Assembly (NCBI GenBank): GCA_902806105.1
Contig: CADCVI010000116.1
Span: 1-32,299, forward strand
Length of the DNA: 32,299 bases
Direction: 5' to 3'
DNA from: an uncultured Rubrobacteraceae bacterium
GTDB lineage: Bacteria > Actinomycetota > Rubrobacteria > Rubrobacterales > Rubrobacteraceae
Each line of letters begins with the position of its first letter. Within the stretch, counting starts at the first letter, position 1. Positions 15,056 through 22,008 of the stretch are shown piece by piece. Made by a program: the position numbers and the translations under genes. Below the pieces are notes generated by a model. That model saw nothing but the letters and a program-made list of their open reading frames with translations, searched no databases and had not been told where the DNA came from.

Positions 15056-15679
15056 ATGGACCAGCATAAGCAGCAGGTGGTCAATCAGGCGGCCGAGGAG
15101 TGGACGGAGGCAGCTCGCCAGTCCTTCCAGACTCTGGCAGATAGGACCGTCACCCTGCAGGAGAGCAACCTGAGGCTGACGCAGAACTTCTTCCAGCAGT
15201 TTGTGCAGCAGCTACAGAGCCAGACCCAGGGCAACCAGCGCGTGACGCAGACGTTGCAGGAGCAGGGGCAGAAGCAGCAGGAGGCGTTCCAGACCCTCGC
15301 GCAGGAGTCGGCGAACGCTTACGCGGACTTCCTGAACTCTGCGATGTCGTTCTACCAGCAGACGATACAGCAGGCTGCACAGGTAGCGCAGGGCAACATG
15401 AACACGGCGGGTCAGATGGCGCAGCGGAACACCGAGGCTGCGAATGAGATCATGCAGAGCGGCGTGCGGGCCGCGCAGCAGAGCGTGGAAGCCGGCAGCA
15501 ACGCCGCGCAGCAGAGCACGCAGGCCGCGGGCCAGGCGGCTTCTCAGAGCACCCGGGCTGCGGCACAGGCCGCCGAGGAGAGCACGCAGGCCGCGACGCG
15601 GGCCGCCGAGGAGAACGCGCAGGCTGCAGCCGAGGCCACCAAGGCGAACTCTCGCGCCGCCAAGAACTCCACCAAGTAG
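15056..15679 (+). CDS. phaP: Phasin with C-terminal 11-residue repeats (PHA granule-associated protein 2)
   Basis: A 207-aa protein with no Cys, dominated by Ala, Gln, Ser, Thr and Glu. Residues 1-100 form the phasin core; 73-100 (KQQEAFQTLAQES through NSAMSFY) align with 133-160 of phasin 1. Residues 105-203 are nine tandem 11-mers of the form xAAxxSTxAAx, predicted to be one long amphipathic helix. A basic tail (AAKNSTK) ends it. The ATG at 15056 follows AAAGGA at about 8 nt. It is driven by the dyad-controlled promoter, so it is probably induced when polymer accumulates, as known for phasins under PhaR/PhaQ-type control. It ends in a textbook terminator. The general PHA-granule role is well supported by context; the role of the repeats is inference. 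Confidence 0.83.
   Translation: MDQHKQQVVNQAAEEWTEAARQSFQTLADRTVTLQESNLRLTQNFFQQFVQQLQSQTQGNQRVTQTLQEQGQKQQEAFQTLAQESANAYADFLNSAMSFYQQTIQQAAQVAQGNMNTAGQMAQRNTEAANEIMQSGVRAAQQSVEAGSNAAQQSTQAAGQAASQSTRAAAQAAEESTQAATRAAEENAQAAAEATKANSRAAKNSTK
15368..15664 (+). repeat. Nine tandem 33-bp/11-residue coding repeats in phasin 2
   Basis: Examples of successive units are RAAQQSVEAGS, NAAQQSTQAAG, QAASQSTRAAA, QAAEESTQAAT and RAAEENAQAAA. Units 4-8 are most alike; units 1-3 and 9 are degenerate. The 11-residue period is kept without indels. Confidence 0.85.
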
Positions 15680-15700
15680 GGTTCTCAAAGGCCGCAACGG

Positions 15701-15736
15701 GGGCGGGGTACGCTACCTGGCGTACCCCGCCCTTTT
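15701..15736 (+). terminator. Rho-independent terminator of phasin 2
   Basis: A perfect 13-bp stem GGGCGGGGTACGC (15701-15713 with 15720-15732) with a 6-nt loop is followed by TTTT. It lies 21 bp after the stop codon. Confidence 0.9.
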
Positions 15737-16229
15737 GCTTGCCCGGGAAACCAGCAAGGTTTCTCACGACTCCATGTCTGCTCGCGCGCCTAGAAAGGCT
15801 TCCGTAAGGCGCTGAAGCGTCTCCGTCGAGCGTTTCGGCAGGCGATAACTTGCTTCGTGGTGTTTTACGCACCGGCGGCTTTGCTTACGGTTCGTAGCGG
15901 TGTGCGGTGGGTCCGACGCTCTGTTGTGTACCAGGCTCGAAACTACAGCGCTTGGTATATCGATCAGCCGGTTCCGCTCACCGCGTCGATCAGTGCGTCA
16001 GTAGATCGAGTGAAACAACCGCTGCTACATGAATGGGGGTGATACGAAAAGAAGACGTCCGGGGCCCTTCTGCCGCGGTAACGCTATATGCATGTCAGGG
16101 CTGGCCCATGTACAACGGGCCACGGTTGTGTGGGAGGGCCGGGGCATACCCCGCGCGGTTTCCACACGATACGAATCTTGCTGGACGAGTCGTATATGGA
16201 GCGGGTTCTGTCTTGACCAGGTCTATGGA
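15737..16229. other. Long gene-free stretch between two converging terminators
   Basis: Roughly 490 bp separate the terminator of phasin 2 from that of the second phaC. Composition is less GC-rich than in neighbouring genes. A 61-codon frame at 15857-16042 has no ribosome site. A small inverted repeat (GGCCC/GGGCC) lies near 16102-16123. I see no tRNA and no transposase remnant. Confidence 0.5.
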
Positions 16230-16278
16230 GAAGGGAGAGGGGGCGAGGATCGTTGCGATCCTCGCCCCCTCTCCCTTC
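16230..16278 (-). terminator. Terminator of the second phaE-phaC operon
   Basis: A perfect 23-bp stem (16230-16252 with 16256-16278) with a 3-nt loop lies 14 bp after the phaC stop. It is the longest perfect hairpin in the window. Confidence 0.85.
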
Positions 16279-16292
16279 GTGTGTTCCTCGGG

Positions 16293-17369
16293 TTAAGCTT
16301 TTTCGGAGCGTTCGGAGAGCCAGGAAGAGACCTTGGGCCACAGGCCCCTCTTGGCGCCCCTCCCCGTCATCAGACCCACGTGGCCGGCGTCGAGGACGAA
16401 GAACTCCTTGTCCTCGCTCCCGACCAGGTCCATCACCGCCTCCGCCTGCGGCACCGCGCAGATGTGGTCCTTCTTCCCCGCTATCGACAGCAGCGACGTC
16501 CCGATCCTCGACAGGTCGACGCGGCGTCCGCGAAGCTTTATCTCGCCCTTGACCAGCTTGTTCTGCTGGTAGAACTCGCCGATCCACTGCTTGAAGGTCG
16601 CGCCCGGGAACGGGGGACCGTCGTTGACCCACTTGTTCATGGCGAGCCACGTCTCCATCGGCTTGTCCTGGAACAGGCGCTCCCACATGTTCACGTAGGT
16701 GCCGACGTAGTTGGTGATCGGCTTGAGCATCCTGTTTCCGGTATCGATGAGGTCACCGGGGATGTTGCCGTACGCGTCCGCGATGGACGAGGCCGAGAGG
16801 TACTTCTTGTTCGTGAACATCCCGTAGAGGCCGAGGTGCTCCTTGGAGAAGTCTATCGGGGCGGTCATCAGGATAAGGTTCTTGAGCCCCTCCGGGAAGA
16901 GCGAGGCGTACATCGCGCTCATCGTGCCGCCCATGCAGTAGCCGATGAGGCTGAACTCGTCGGTGCCCGACGTCTTCATGACCTTCTTGGCGGCGCGCGG
17001 CATGTAGTCGAGGACGTAATCCTCGAACGTCATGTCCTTGTCCTCGTCGCCGGGGATGCCCCAGTCGAGGAGGTAGACGTCGAAGCCCTGCTCGACAAGG
17101 TACTCGATAAACGAGTTACCCGGCATCAGGTCGAGGATGTAAGGCCGGTTGATCAGGGCGTAGACGATCAGGATCGGCACCCTGTACTGCTTCTCCTGGC
17201 TGGGCTCGTAGCGGTAGAGCTTGGCCTTGTTCTTGGTCCAGATGATTTCTTTGGGCGTCTGGCCGGTATCGGCCTGGGCGCCCTCCATGACGATCTTGGC
17301 GCCCTGGGAGTACTTGTCGAAGAAGTTCTCGACGTCGGAGGGCACGACCTTCGGCTGCTGGTCTATCAT
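16293..17369 (-). CDS. phaC: PHA synthase subunit PhaC, class III-like (copy 2)
   Basis: A 358-aa class III synthase. TKNKAKLYRYEPS (45-57), PYILDLMPGNS (76-86), the nucleophile Cys145 in GYCMGG, Asp301 (KKDH) and His330 (DAGHVG) are all present. Its ATG directly follows the stop of the upstream phaE (TAGATG), with GGGAGAGAG in the phaE end as ribosome site, so the two subunits are translationally linked. It resembles copy 1 along its whole length but is diverged except for the shared 217-bp tract near the 3' end. The partner PhaE here carries an extra C-terminal domain. A strong hairpin follows. Confidence 0.93.
   Translation of the reverse strand: MIDQQPKVVPSDVENFFDKYSQGAKIVMEGAQADTGQTPKEIIWTKNKAKLYRYEPSQEKQYRVPILIVYALINRPYILDLMPGNSFIEYLVEQGFDVYLLDWGIPGDEDKDMTFEDYVLDYMPRAAKKVMKTSGTDEFSLIGYCMGGTMSAMYASLFPEGLKNLILMTAPIDFSKEHLGLYGMFTNKKYLSASSIADAYGNIPGDLIDTGNRMLKPITNYVGTYVNMWERLFQDKPMETWLAMNKWVNDGPPFPGATFKQWIGEFYQQNKLVKGEIKLRGRRVDLSRIGTSLLSIAGKKDHICAVPQAEAVMDLVGSEDKEFFVLDAGHVGLMTGRGAKRGLWPKVSSWLSERSEKA
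16304..16520 (-). repeat. 217-bp near-identical tract, copy in class III phaC 2
   Basis: Partner of 12892-13108, same strand, start-to-start distance 3,412 bp, one mismatch. Outside the tract the two genes differ at once, for example right after 16520 against 13108. Confidence 0.95.
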
Positions 17370-18476
17370 CTAGCTCTCTCCCTTCTTGCGCACGTCGCCA
17401 ACCGTGACCTGGCCGTTCGGCCCGGTGCCGTCTATGCTGGCGAGATCGACGCCCATCTCCTCGGCCCTGCGCCGCGCGGCGGTGGTCGCCCGAATCTCGG
17501 GCTCGGAAGAATCTTCGGAGTTCCCGTTCCGGCTTGCGGCCTCTGCTGCGGGAGCCTGAGCCGACGCCTGCGCGTTGCCCAGGGACTCGACGGCCGCGAG
17601 CAGCCTGTCCAGCTTGCCCTCGACGGTTCCGAGGCGATCCTCGACGTTGCCGACGCTGCTCTCGACGGCCCCGAGACGGCTCTCCACGCCGCCGACGCTG
17701 CCCTCTACGGACCTGATGCGGTTTACCGCGTTGCCGATCTTACGCTCGACGGACTCGAAGCCGTCGTTGACGGACGCTTCGAGTTCCATGTCTTCGAGCG
17801 CCTCCTCGACGCCGTCGACCTTGGATTCAAGCGCTACGACGAGGCCGGCGACGCGGGACATGTCGGAGCGGGTCGGGAGCTGGACGGTGTGGAGGTACTC
17901 CTCGGAGTTTTTGGAGAAGACCTTGTAGAGGGTCGCGTAGTTCTCGAAGAAGCGGCTGGAGCCCTCGAGGAAGTCTTCGCTCTCTAGTATCTCGCCGACA
18001 AAGCGGCTGAGCGGCTCGCTCGTTGCGTTGTACCAGCGCACCCCGAAGGAGAGCGGGTCGGTCGGGAGCGCGTCGCCGTTGAAGATGTTGGTGCGGACCT
18101 CTTCGAGCATGTTGAGCCAGCGCGGGCCGAGTTCCAAGAGGCTCGTGCTCATCTCGGCGGCCTTGCGGTAGGTCTCGGCCGTCATGGCGAGCCACCGCTG
18201 CGTGTTCTCCTGGATGCTCTTCTGGTCCATCTGCGGCATCCCGCCCATACCCGGCATGCTGCCCGGGGAGACCGCAGCGGCGTGCTCCTTGCCGTTCAAG
18301 CCAAGGGTACCGTTCTGCGATACCGCCGAGATCCACTGCCGGTAGAGCCCATAGGGATCCGCGTACCCACCGTCCTGCGCGCTCTTCATCGCATCCGTCC
18401 ATACCCTGGAGGTATTCTCATACCACTGCCCCCAAAGTTTTACCGGGTCTGCGAAAGCCCCGTTGCTCCTCTCCAA
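17370..18476 (-). CDS. phaE: PHA synthase subunit PhaE with a C-terminal E3-binding-like domain
   Basis: About 368 aa. Order: YADPYGLYRQW (38-48); a Gly/Met-rich linker (about 60-85); a helical PhaE core with LPTDPLSFGVRWYNATSE (137-154); PTRSDMSRVAGLVVALESK (201-219); a coiled coil with a 14-residue repeat, VESRLGAVESSVGNVEDRLG (264-283); an Ala/Ser/Glu linker (301-327); and residues 328-364, RATTAARRRAEEMGVDLASI then DGTGPNGQVTVGDV, which read as a peripheral subunit-binding (E3-binding) domain of 2-oxoacid dehydrogenase E2 proteins. Known PhaE proteins end with the coiled region. The start is probably TTG at 18476, after GGGAGG; the frame is open to a TTG at 18548, which lies too close to the promoter. 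It forms one operon with phaC copy 2. Confidence 0.85.
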   Translation of the reverse strand: MERSNGAFADPVKLWGQWYENTSRVWTDAMKSAQDGGYADPYGLYRQWISAVSQNGTLGLNGKEHAAAVSPGSMPGMGGMPQMDQKSIQENTQRWLAMTAETYRKAAEMSTSLLELGPRWLNMLEEVRTNIFNGDALPTDPLSFGVRWYNATSEPLSRFVGEILESEDFLEGSSRFFENYATLYKVFSKNSEEYLHTVQLPTRSDMSRVAGLVVALESKVDGVEEALEDMELEASVNDGFESVERKIGNAVNRIRSVEGSVGGVESRLGAVESSVGNVEDRLGTVEGKLDRLLAAVESLGNAQASAQAPAAEAASRNGNSEDSSEPEIRATTAARRRAEEMGVDLASIDGTGPNGQVTVGDVRKKGES

Positions 18477-18559
18477 TTTACTCAAACCTCCCTGGCGTAA
18501 GCCGTGTGCAAGATGCTCCAAACCAACCGGTCCGTAGCGTCTGGTCAAATCGTGAGCCG

Positions 18560-18588
18560 ATTATACTAGGAATCCGATCCCTAGTCTC
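18560..18588 (-). promoter_or_regulatory. Promoter region of the second phaE-phaC operon
   Basis: A perfect TATAAT (18560-18565, minus strand) has no good -35 (GAGACT at 17 bp), as in promoters needing an activator. The spacer holds an inverted repeat, ACTAGG-N9-CCTAGT (18565-18585), a further possible protein site. The leader would be about 75 nt. Confidence 0.5.
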
Positions 18589-18597
18589 GTTTACACA

Positions 18598-18616
18598 TAT
18601 GGGTGCAGTGCACATA
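18598..18616. promoter_or_regulatory. Dyad operator (site C) upstream of phaE-phaC
   Basis: TATGGG-N7-CACATA matches 11 of 12 positions. Its centre is about 54 bp upstream of the predicted transcription start, beyond the -35. This placement differs from sites A, B and D and would suit activation rather than simple blocking. Confidence 0.55.
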
Positions 18617-18673
18617 CCTGCGCGGCGGAAGGCTGAGGTCCCTGTCGCACGGTATCTCCTATGGGGACGAGGG

Positions 18674-20371
18674 TTAGGCGCGGGTGTTGTCGTGGTCGCG
18701 CAGCTCGCGCCTCAGGAACTTGCCGGTGGCGGTTTTCGGGATCTCGTCGAGGAACGTTATCGTGCGCGGGTATTTGTAGTCGGCCATGCGCTCCCTGGCG
18801 TAGGCGACGAGCTCGTCCTCGGTGATGTCCGGGCCGTCCTTGAGCGCGACGAAGGCCCTAACCGTCTCGCCGCGGTACTCGTCAGGGACGCCGACGACGG
18901 CTGCCTCGCGGACCCGGGGGTGGGTGTAGAGGACGTCTTCTACCTCGCGCGGCCAGACCTTGTAGCCGGAGGCGACGATCATGTCCTTCTTGCGGTCCAC
19001 GATGTAGAACCAGCCGTCCTCGTCCATCACCGCGACGTCGCCGGTGAGGAAGTAGCCGTCGTGGAAGGCCTTCTCGGTCTCCTCGGGTTTGTTCCAGTAC
19101 TCCTTGAAGATCATGGGTCCCCTGGCCGCGAACTCCCCGGCCTCTCCGACGGGCGTCGCCTTCGAGGCATCCTCGGTGTCGACGAGCCGCGCCTCGCAGC
19201 CTGGAACCGGGACGCCGATGGAGAGGGCGCCGCTCCCCTCGTCCACGGGGGCGCGGGTGCCGAGGGGCGTGGCGTGGGTCGGGGAGGCGGACTCGGTGAG
19301 GCCGTAGATGTTGTGGACGTAGACGCCGAACTTCTCCTCGAACCGCTCGGTGATGGTGGGCGCTATGGGGGCGCCGCCGCTGTAGCATTTGGTCAAGCTG
19401 GAGAGGTCGCGTTCCTCCGCGCCCGGCGCGTTCATCATGGAGATGAACGCCGTGATCGCGCCCACCGTAAACGTCGGCCTCCACTTTTCTATGAGGCGTA
19501 GCGCCTCGGCGGGATCGAAGCGGTGGAACAGGACGAGCGGGACGCCCGCGACCCCGGCGAGCGCGCCGTGTCCCACGAGGCCGGTGATGTGAAAGAGCGG
19601 CGCCACGCCGAAGACCGAGTCCTCCTCGCCTATCTGCATCCAGACGCGGTACACCTCGGCGTTGTATGCCACGCTGGAGTGCGTCTCCACCGCCCCCTTG
19701 GGCTTCCCGGTGGTCCCCGACGTGTACACGAAGCATGCAGCATCCTCGGGAGAGACGGCCTCTCTCGCGTCGCCTCCCGGTGCCGCCTCGCGCAGGGCGC
19801 CCAGCAGGTCCTCCGCGCCCTCCGGCGCCCGGCCGGGCTCCCGCCGCTCGACGCTTCTGAGCGGCGCCGGGACTTCCCCGTCCGGCAGGAACTCGAGCTC
19901 GCCCGTGGTGAAGACGTGTTCGACCCCCGTGTTCGGCACGACATCTTTCGCTACGCTCTCGTACAAGCTCGTCAGGCACACGAGGACCCTGGCGCCCGAG
20001 TCGTTGAGGTGGTAGTCGAGCTCCCGGCCCTTGAGCATCGGGTTCAACGGCACGACTACGGCGCCGCGCTTCCAGGCTCCGTACTGGGCGATCAGAAACT
20101 GCGGGTTGTTCTGGGTGTAGATCGCGACCCTGTCGCCCTTGCCGATGCCGCGCCCGGCGAGAACCCGTGCGAAGCGTTCGGCGAGGTCGTCGAGCGCCCC
20201 GTAGGAGAGCGTGGCGTCGAAGTAGCGCACGGCGTCGCGCTCGGGGGACCTGCGGGCCGATGCCTCGAAGAGGTCGACCATGCTTCTCGTAGGGAGCGGC
20301 AGCTCGTCGGGTACGTGCTCCGAGTACCTTCCCAGCCACGGCTTCGCGTCGTACGCCGTGAAATCCGCCAT
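18674..20371 (-). CDS. Fatty-acid/acyl-CoA ligase (AMP-forming, FadD-like)
   Basis: A 565-aa ANL-superfamily enzyme. The P-loop-like YTSGTTGKPKG lies at 216-226, YGLTES in the central domain, the hinge region around YFLTGD and DRKKDMI, and the catalytic Lys551 in KTATGKF near the end. It activates a carboxylic acid to the acyl-AMP and then to the CoA thioester; medium or long-chain fatty acid is likely but chain length cannot be read. Acyl-CoA made here could enter beta-oxidation and PHA synthesis. The ATG at 20371 follows GGAGGAGGAG. Enzymes of this kind are known targets of Pat-type acetylation of that Lys, which may tie it to the GNAT gene in this window (inference). Confidence 0.9.
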   Translation of the reverse strand: MADFTAYDAKPWLGRYSEHVPDELPLPTRSMVDLFEASARRSPERDAVRYFDATLSYGALDDLAERFARVLAGRGIGKGDRVAIYTQNNPQFLIAQYGAWKRGAVVVPLNPMLKGRELDYHLNDSGARVLVCLTSLYESVAKDVVPNTGVEHVFTTGELEFLPDGEVPAPLRSVERREPGRAPEGAEDLLGALREAAPGGDAREAVSPEDAACFVYTSGTTGKPKGAVETHSSVAYNAEVYRVWMQIGEEDSVFGVAPLFHITGLVGHGALAGVAGVPLVLFHRFDPAEALRLIEKWRPTFTVGAITAFISMMNAPGAEERDLSSLTKCYSGGAPIAPTITERFEEKFGVYVHNIYGLTESASPTHATPLGTRAPVDEGSGALSIGVPVPGCEARLVDTEDASKATPVGEAGEFAARGPMIFKEYWNKPEETEKAFHDGYFLTGDVAVMDEDGWFYIVDRKKDMIVASGYKVWPREVEDVLYTHPRVREAAVVGVPDEYRGETVRAFVALKDGPDITEDELVAYARERMADYKYPRTITFLDEIPKTATGKFLRRELRDHDNTRA

Positions 20372-20424
20372 GCTCGCTCCTCCTCCGGCCCCGCCGCGCG
20401 GCACCCAGTTCTCCCGACGCACGC

Positions 20425-20453
20425 ATTCTTTCGCCGGGGTACGCCCGTGTCAA
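20425..20453 (-). promoter_or_regulatory. Promoter of the acyl-CoA ligase gene
   Basis: On the minus strand a consensus TTGACA (20448-20453), 17 bp, then AAGAAT (20425-20430). The predicted leader is about 45 nt. Confidence 0.65.
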
Positions 20454-20558
20454 CGGAGCGACCGGGCGCTAAATCCCTCGAACAAACGCAACACGCACGA
20501 TTCATCCCGTCGCGAAACCAGGTCGCCCACCTCCGGGGGAGAGCTGCGAGGCAAGCTT

Positions 20559-20601
20559 GCCCCCTACGCGGGTTGCTCCGCGCAGGGGGCGTGGGTATAT
20601 T
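20559..20601 (+). promoter_or_regulatory. Promoter of the transhydrogenase-like gene, with overlapping inverted repeat
   Basis: TTGCTC (20573-20578), 17 bp, TATATT (20596-20601). A 13-bp inverted repeat with one mismatch (20559-20571 with 20578-20590) spans the -35 and spacer, so it could be an operator rather than a terminator. Confidence 0.55.
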
Positions 20602-20653
20602 GGCCCCGCATCGAGCCTTTGGCTCGGGAAGCTTGCGGGGAAGGGAGACAAGC

Positions 20654-21931
20654 ATGGCCGCCAACGGTCACGAGACGGTATTCACGATGGAGGCGACGCC
20701 CATCAAATATGGGCCCGGGTCCTCCGAAGAGGTAGGCTGGGAGCTCAAGCGGATGCGGGTCGGGCGGGTCATGCTCGTCTCCGACCCTGGGATCGTGGCG
20801 GCCGGGATCACGCCGCGCATCAAGGAGCTTATAGAGGCCGAGGGGATCGAGGTCGAGGTCTGGGACGGCTCCCGCGTCGAGCCGACCGCCGACTCCTTGC
20901 AGGCGGCGGCGGACTTCGCCCGGGACGGCAACTTCGACGGGTTCGTCGCCGTCGGGGGCGGCTCCAGCATCGACACCGCCAAGGTCTCTGACCTTATCGC
21001 GACGCACGGCGGCGAGATCATGGATTACGTCAACGCCCCCGTGGGCGGCGGCAAGAAGCCGCCGAGCCCGCTGAGGCCCCTCCTGGCGGTCCCGACCACG
21101 GCGGGGACCGGGGCCGAGGCGACGACCGTCGCGATCCTGGACATCCCGGATCAGAAGGTCAAGACGGGCATCTCGCACCAGTACCTGCGTCCGGATCGCG
21201 GGGTCGTGGACCCGCTGTTGACGATGACGATGCCGTCCGAGGTGACCTCGTCGTGCGGCCTCGACGTCGTCTGCCACGCCGCCGAGTCGTACCTCACGAA
21301 GCCCTACGACCAGCGCCCGAGGGTCGACGACCCGAACGAGCGCCCGCCGTACCAGGGGGCAAACCCGATCGCGGACATGTGGAGCGCGAAGGCGCTGGAG
21401 TACGGGGGCAAGTACCTCAGCCGCGCGGTGGCTAACGGCGAGGACGTCGAGGCGAGGGGACACATGATGCTCGGGGCGACGCTCGCGGGCATCGGCTTCG
21501 GCTCGGCGGGCGTCCACATCCCGCACGCGTGCGCCTACCCCATAGCCGGGCTCAAGCACGTCTACGAGCCCGGGGGCTACCCGAAGGACCACCCGTTCGT
21601 GCCGCACGGCTGGTCCGTAATCGTGACGGCCCCTGCCGCCTTCCGCTTCACCTACAGCGCCATGCCCGAGCGCCACCGCGAGGTCGCAGAGCTCCTTGCC
21701 GGCGAGAAGATAGAGAAGGCCGACGAGAACACGCTCCCCGAGATCATCATCCAGCTCATGAAGGACGTAGGAGCCCCGAAGGGCGTGCGCGAGCTAGGCT
21801 ACGACGAGAGCGACATCGGCGACCTCGTGGAGGGCGCCATGAAGCAGCAGCGGCTCCTCGTCGGCGCCCCGAAGGAAGTCACTGAGGATGACCTCGCGAA
21901 CATCCTCCGCGAGTCGATGGAGAACTGGTAG
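20654..21931 (+). CDS. Iron-containing alcohol dehydrogenase, hydroxyacid-oxoacid transhydrogenase-like
   Basis: A 425-aa group III alcohol dehydrogenase. The N-terminus FTMEATPIKYGPGSSEEVG matches the hydroxyacid-oxoacid transhydrogenase (ADHFE1) subfamily; GGGSSIDTAK (101-110) binds the nucleotide; TTAGTG (148-153), DVVCHAAES with Asp204 and His208, and later His residues (HIPHACAYP, VPHGW) are the metal and active-site region. The subfamily oxidises 4-hydroxybutyrate to succinic semialdehyde while reducing 2-oxoglutarate to D-2-hydroxyglutarate without free NAD. In a PHA island this could process 4-hydroxybutyrate units. The ATG at 20654 follows GAAGGGAGA. A plain NAD-dependent alcohol dehydrogenase is the alternative. 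Confidence 0.82.
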   Translation: MAANGHETVFTMEATPIKYGPGSSEEVGWELKRMRVGRVMLVSDPGIVAAGITPRIKELIEAEGIEVEVWDGSRVEPTADSLQAAADFARDGNFDGFVAVGGGSSIDTAKVSDLIATHGGEIMDYVNAPVGGGKKPPSPLRPLLAVPTTAGTGAEATTVAILDIPDQKVKTGISHQYLRPDRGVVDPLLTMTMPSEVTSSCGLDVVCHAAESYLTKPYDQRPRVDDPNERPPYQGANPIADMWSAKALEYGGKYLSRAVANGEDVEARGHMMLGATLAGIGFGSAGVHIPHACAYPIAGLKHVYEPGGYPKDHPFVPHGWSVIVTAPAAFRFTYSAMPERHREVAELLAGEKIEKADENTLPEIIIQLMKDVGAPKGVRELGYDESDIGDLVEGAMKQQRLLVGAPKEVTEDDLANILRESMENW

Positions 21932-21974
21932 GGAGTAGCGCGGCCCAAGGGCCGACACGCCAACCAGGTAGCAG

Positions 21975-22001
21975 GGGGGCCGGGTGCGAAACCCGGCCCC
22001 C
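21975..22001. terminator. Bidirectional terminator
   Basis: A perfect 11-bp stem GGGGGCCGGGT (21975-21985 with 21991-22001) with a 5-nt loop, followed by a CCTTTCTT tract. It lies between the converging transhydrogenase-like and lactonase-like genes. Confidence 0.75.
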
Positions 22002-22008
22002 TCCTTTC

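Noticed and set aside
15368..15664. The 33-bp period as a CRISPR or DNA minisatellite
   Set aside because: The period is within a reading frame, units vary freely at third positions and there are no spacers; it is a protein repeat.
15857..16042. A 61-codon frame between the terminators of phasin 2 and phaC
   Set aside because: No ribosome site, no family resemblance and a flanking composition typical of non-coding sequence.
12892..16520. The 217-bp repeat as a mobile element or simple recent duplication
   Set aside because: The copies lie in frame inside homologous genes at the same position, with no terminal repeats or target duplications, and only this part is near identical.
16029..17987. 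A 652-codon plus-strand open frame antisense to phaE-phaC
   Set aside because: It is a GC-rich shadow of the minus-strand genes; it has no ribosome site, reads as low-complexity Arg/Val/Asp/Leu sequence and matches no family, while the opposite strand encodes clear PhaC and PhaE motifs.
19523..20653. Upstream extension of the transhydrogenase-like frame
   Set aside because: It runs antisense to the acyl-CoA ligase and through the promoter; a good ribosome site and the family N-terminus fix the start at 20654.
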